Assembly (NCBI GenBank): GCA_020796225.1
Contig: CM036775.1
Coordinates: 5,764,393 to 5,828,392, forward strand
DNA from: Arion vulgaris
Taxonomy: Eukaryota > Mollusca > Gastropoda > Stylommatophora > Arionidae
Reading direction: 5' to 3'
DNA length: 64,000 nt
The translations under genes and the position numbers were made by a program. The notes under the pieces are model-generated. The model did not search any database and had not been told where the DNA came from. It was given only the letters and a program-made list of their open reading frames with translations. This document shows, in pieces, positions 61,240-64,000 of the stretch (its first letter is position 1; the number at the start of each line of letters is the position of its first letter).

Positions 61240-61770
61240 ATATGACTATCTTCACAAGATCAAAATATTCTCTAAGATGATCTCAACAATATGAGCTTGT
61301 CTCCACAAGATGTCTCAAACAATATGCGATCTCTTCACACAGATATCTCAAAATATGAGCTTATCTCTTTACACAGATATCTCATACATATTTCTCTTAC
61401 AAGATGATCTCAATAACATATGGTACTTCAGATGATCCAATATATGAGCTTCGATCTCTCTTTCACACAAGATGATCTCAATAACAATATGAGCTTCGAT
61501 CTCTTTCACACAAGATGATCTCAATAACAATAGAGCTTCGATCTCTCTTTCACACAAATGATCTCAATGACAATCAGAGTTCATCTCTCATCACACAAGA
61601 TGATCTCAAGACCATTAGCTTCGATTCTTTGAGATAATGAACAATAGAGCTTAATCTCTTCACACAAGATGATCTCAATAAAATAAGAGCTTGATTCTCT
61701 TCCCACAAGATGATCTCAATAACAATATGAGCTTCGATCTCTCTTTCACACAAGATGATCTCAATGACAG
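61240..61770. repeat. ~45-bp minisatellite with many indels
   Basis: The best units read ACACAAGATGATCTCAATAA followed by CAATATGAGCTTCGATCTCTCTTTC-like; earlier units are ragged. About 11 copies. Confidence 0.85.
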
Positions 61771-61864
61771 TCTAGAAACTCTGCAGCATCGAGGTCCCAT
61801 GTCATTTTGAAAATGGTGAAAATATTAAAGAAATTTGCATTTAGCCTAGGCAGTGACTTTACGC

Positions 61865-62098
61865 AGTGTGATGCCAGGGCCCAAGAAGCAAGAATAGTAC
61901 CACTGCGACCTACACGGGCAACTGATGTAGGAACTAGAGAAGCTACTCTATTAAATAAAAACCATCACAGAAATTGGATGTGCTGGCCTACTTGTAGGCG
62001 CATTACTGGCAGAAAGTACAATCACTCTTAAGCTGAGATCATATACAAATCACACAGAGTGGTTAACAAGTGGTCGATATGAAGCGTTTGAAGAAGAA
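61865..62098 (+). mobile_element. SINE-A copy
   Basis: GATGCCAGGGCCCAAGAAGC, GCGACCTACACGGGCAACTG, TTGTAGGCGCATTACTGGCA and a GAAGAAGAAG end. It lies in a SINE-E relic. Confidence 0.78.
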
Positions 62099-62104
62099 GT
62101 GGCT

Positions 62105-62470
62105 TTGCAGCCTGCCCGTATCAATTTTCAACTACCAAGATTTCATTTACATGTTTAACTTGAACAAGGGACTAAGGTTTTATCACCAGTCACCGCTTGT
62201 CTGCCCAGCGTGTTTGAAGCGTGTGACTATCCCTCTGTGTGTGCGGGTTCAATTTCGCGGATGGCAGAAAAAGCCACAGATTCCCCAGAATTACGGTGTT
62301 CGTGGCACCGAACCAAAGGGTTACGATGTCCATGGCACCGAGCCGAAGAGCTGGAAAGCTCAGGTGCTTCTGGATCGGAAAAAAAAAAAATCACCAGTCA
62401 CCAAACAGTTTTAGAACCTATATATTGAGATCAGGAATCTCTGAATAAATATCATGCAGGGAATGATCTG
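62105..62470 (-). mobile_element. SINE-E relic split by SINE-G
   Basis: ATCAATTTTCAACTACCAAG, GGGACTAAGGTTTTATCACC before, and TATTGAGATCAGGAATCTCT after the insertion match 50810-50930. Confidence 0.7.
62195..62390 (+). mobile_element. Full-length SINE-G (196 bp) with 12-bp TSD
   Basis: Flanked by TCACCAGTCACC (62183-62194, 62391-62402). Head GCCCAGCGTGTTTGAAGCGT, box B GCGGGTTCAATTTCGCGG, GTTCGTGGCACCGAACCAAA, poly-A end. Confidence 0.92.
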
Positions 62471-62669
62471 ACTACTTTTGAAGCAAGAGACAAGCATATT
62501 ACTTAGTAGAAAAACATTCATATGACTATACAAACATTTCATTATTATGATGTTTATTATGCTGACATAAGGTATATAGTCAGAAAATAAATCACTAATG
62601 GCCCTGAAATGAAAATATGAATGTTGAATGTCTGCCGTATAGGAAGTCTGAATTTATTCGCTTCTCTTG

Positions 62670-62815
62670 TATCCCTAGGATTGTTGCAGGAGCTATGGAG
62701 TTAGTGTTTTGTACAATACTCTGAGCAGATGGCGTGCCATTTATGCAGAGTGGGGCCAAAGCCATATGAGATAAAACCTGATGCAATGATGTCAATTCTT
62801 CGGCTTGAAAACTTT
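62670..62815 (+). mobile_element. SINE-D body fragment
   Basis: AGGATTGTTGCAGGAGCTAT, ATGGCGTGCCATTTATGCAG and CCTGATGCAATGATGTCAAT. The tRNA-like head is absent. Confidence 0.7.
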
Positions 62816-62997
62816 TATATCCTTTACTTGATAATAGCCTTTTTGGTTGAAACATCACGGTTTATTGTTTTTGTACTTTGTTTTTATGTGTTTTGCCATT
62901 AGCGGTGTTTCATCATTGCCTACAGTTTGTAAGCAATCTTTTCATATAACCTCCGTAATGATCCTTTTTTAAATAATAAAAACAAATGTCAACTCTG

Positions 62998-63310
62998 AGT
63001 GGAAATGGTGGTCACTTCTACAGGTAGGATAATCCTCACACAGAAATGGTGGTCATTGCTGGGTCACTTCTACAGGTAGGATAATCCTCACAGAGAAATG
63101 GTGGTCACTGATGGGTCACTTCTACAGGTAGGATAATCCTCACACAGAAATGGTGGTCACTGATGGGTCACTTCTACAGGTAGGATAATCCTCACACAGA
63201 AATGGTGGTCACTGATGGGTCACTTCTACAGGTAGGATAATCCTCACAGAGAAATGGTGGTCACTGATGGGTCACTTCTACATATAGGATAATCCTCATA
63301 CAGAACTGGG
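62998..63310. repeat. 52-bp minisatellite, ~6 copies
   Basis: The unit is AGAAATGGTGGTCACTGATG then GGTCACTTCTACAGGTAGGA and TAATCCTCACAC. Confidence 0.94.
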
Positions 63311-63619
63311 TCACGTCTACATGCTTAAATTATTCTCACATGGAAATCACTGGTCATGAAGATACGGAATCCAGACATTGAATTGTCATATATTTCAGTA
63401 CTGTCTCAGGTATAACAGCACAAAATGCCAACGCTGGCAGCAGTGTGTTGAGCTGGGGTAGATGCTGACTTTGTCTTACAAAGTGTCATAAACTTTAGCA
63501 GGACCATACACCTGTACAGAGAAACTGCTGTTTCTACAGGAACTTAGAACTTCATCTATTTGTAAAGTGTAGATGATTGTCGACTTTATCCTTATGGTAG
63601 GTCTGAAGATCTAGTAAAT
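63311..63619. other. Unassigned sequence
   Basis: CGACTTTATCCTTATGGTAG near 63573 recurs as CGACTTTATCCTGATGGTAG near 63918, on the far side of SINE-F. Nothing else is recognised. Confidence 0.4.
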
Positions 63620-63850
63620 TTAGCAGTAGTGAGTTCGATCACAACCCAAGAGTACCGGGTTCAAACGCTGCAGTGGGGAAGCAAATGTGTTCCGGTGGAT
63701 TTTTTAAAAACGGTAAACATACACCTCACTGTTCAGAAAGCAATGACAAACTACTGAATGTATAAGTGGTGGCTGGAAAATCAACGACTCGTTTACTGTG
63801 GTTGATGGTGACGCCTTGTAAAGGATATGCCAGGATTTTCATTTCAACAA
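63620..63850 (+). mobile_element. SINE-F copy
   Basis: GCAGTAGTGAGTTCGATCAC, CCGGGTTCAAACGCTGCAGT (box B), CACCTCACTGTTCAGAAAGC and TGTAAAGGATATGCCAGGAT. Confidence 0.88.
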
Positions 63851-64000
63851 TCTGTACACAGTTCTATAGAACCTAAGAGTCTGCCCCCAGTACTTGAATA
63901 ACTTCTAGATGAGTCTCGACTTTATCCTGATGGTAGGCCTGACAATCTAGTACGACTAACAACTTGTACACAGTTCTACCGCCAGTATTTGTAACTTGTA

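Overview
The window looks like an animal nuclear genome. It has GT-AG introns, one gene whose exons are scattered over 38 kb, and introns packed with SINEs, broken LINEs, MITEs, minisatellites and a 5-kb satellite. No bacterial operon, rRNA, genuine tRNA or CRISPR array is visible. The exact taxon cannot be read from the sequence. The mix of RTE/CR1-like LINE tails and tRNA-derived SINEs would suit a mollusc or another invertebrate, but that is a weak inference.

The only host gene I can support runs left to right from the window start to 39165. Eleven exons (1165-1354, 6505-6703, 8110-8307, 15854-15948, 18126-18324, 25194-25457, 28484-28713, 30867-30993, 34628-34687, 37268-37386, 39004-39165) join with matching phases into 613 codons that end in TAA. 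The 5' end lies outside the window. Exons 1-3 read as the end of the N-lobe and the C-lobe of a DIPK/FAM69 (PIP49_C)-like kinase with its catalytic residues replaced. Exon 5 is a cysteine-rich module. Exons 7-11 resemble the FAM20/four-jointed/GASK secretory-kinase fold, again with an altered metal-binding motif. The product is therefore predicted to be a secreted or Golgi-lumen protein with two degenerate kinase modules. A phase-compatible alternative terminal exon lies at 32856-32956.

Repeat layout: 0.4-6.5 kb, LINE and SINE fragments and a 30-bp minisatellite; 7.0-7.8 kb, minisatellite; 10.9-13.7 kb, an RNase H LINE fragment and a 2.4-kb foldback structure; 18.4-19.2 kb, G-rich minisatellite; 19.9-24.9 kb, a 12-bp satellite; 25.7-26.3 kb, a tandem array of a SINE tRNA-like head; 28.7-30.1 kb, a 38-bp minisatellite; 34.0-34.6 kb, an AT-rich minisatellite. 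Downstream of the gene (39.2-64 kb) there is only nested transposon debris, several minisatellites, and a 1.7-kb indel-rich duplicate (58.7-60.4 kb) of 55.1-57.2 kb.

For reference I name the recurrent families here: SINE-A and SINE-B (related core, GAA-rich tail), SINE-C, -D, -E, -F, -G and -H (tRNA-like heads), MITE-1 and MITE-2 (TTAA ends), 'RT-type' LINE fragments (RT and the basic C-terminal region with a GRPRRRW-like motif) and 'RNase H-type' LINE fragments. These names are mine, assigned by visual similarity inside this window. Many insertions are bounded by target-site duplications (TSDs), which fixes their exact ends and relative order.
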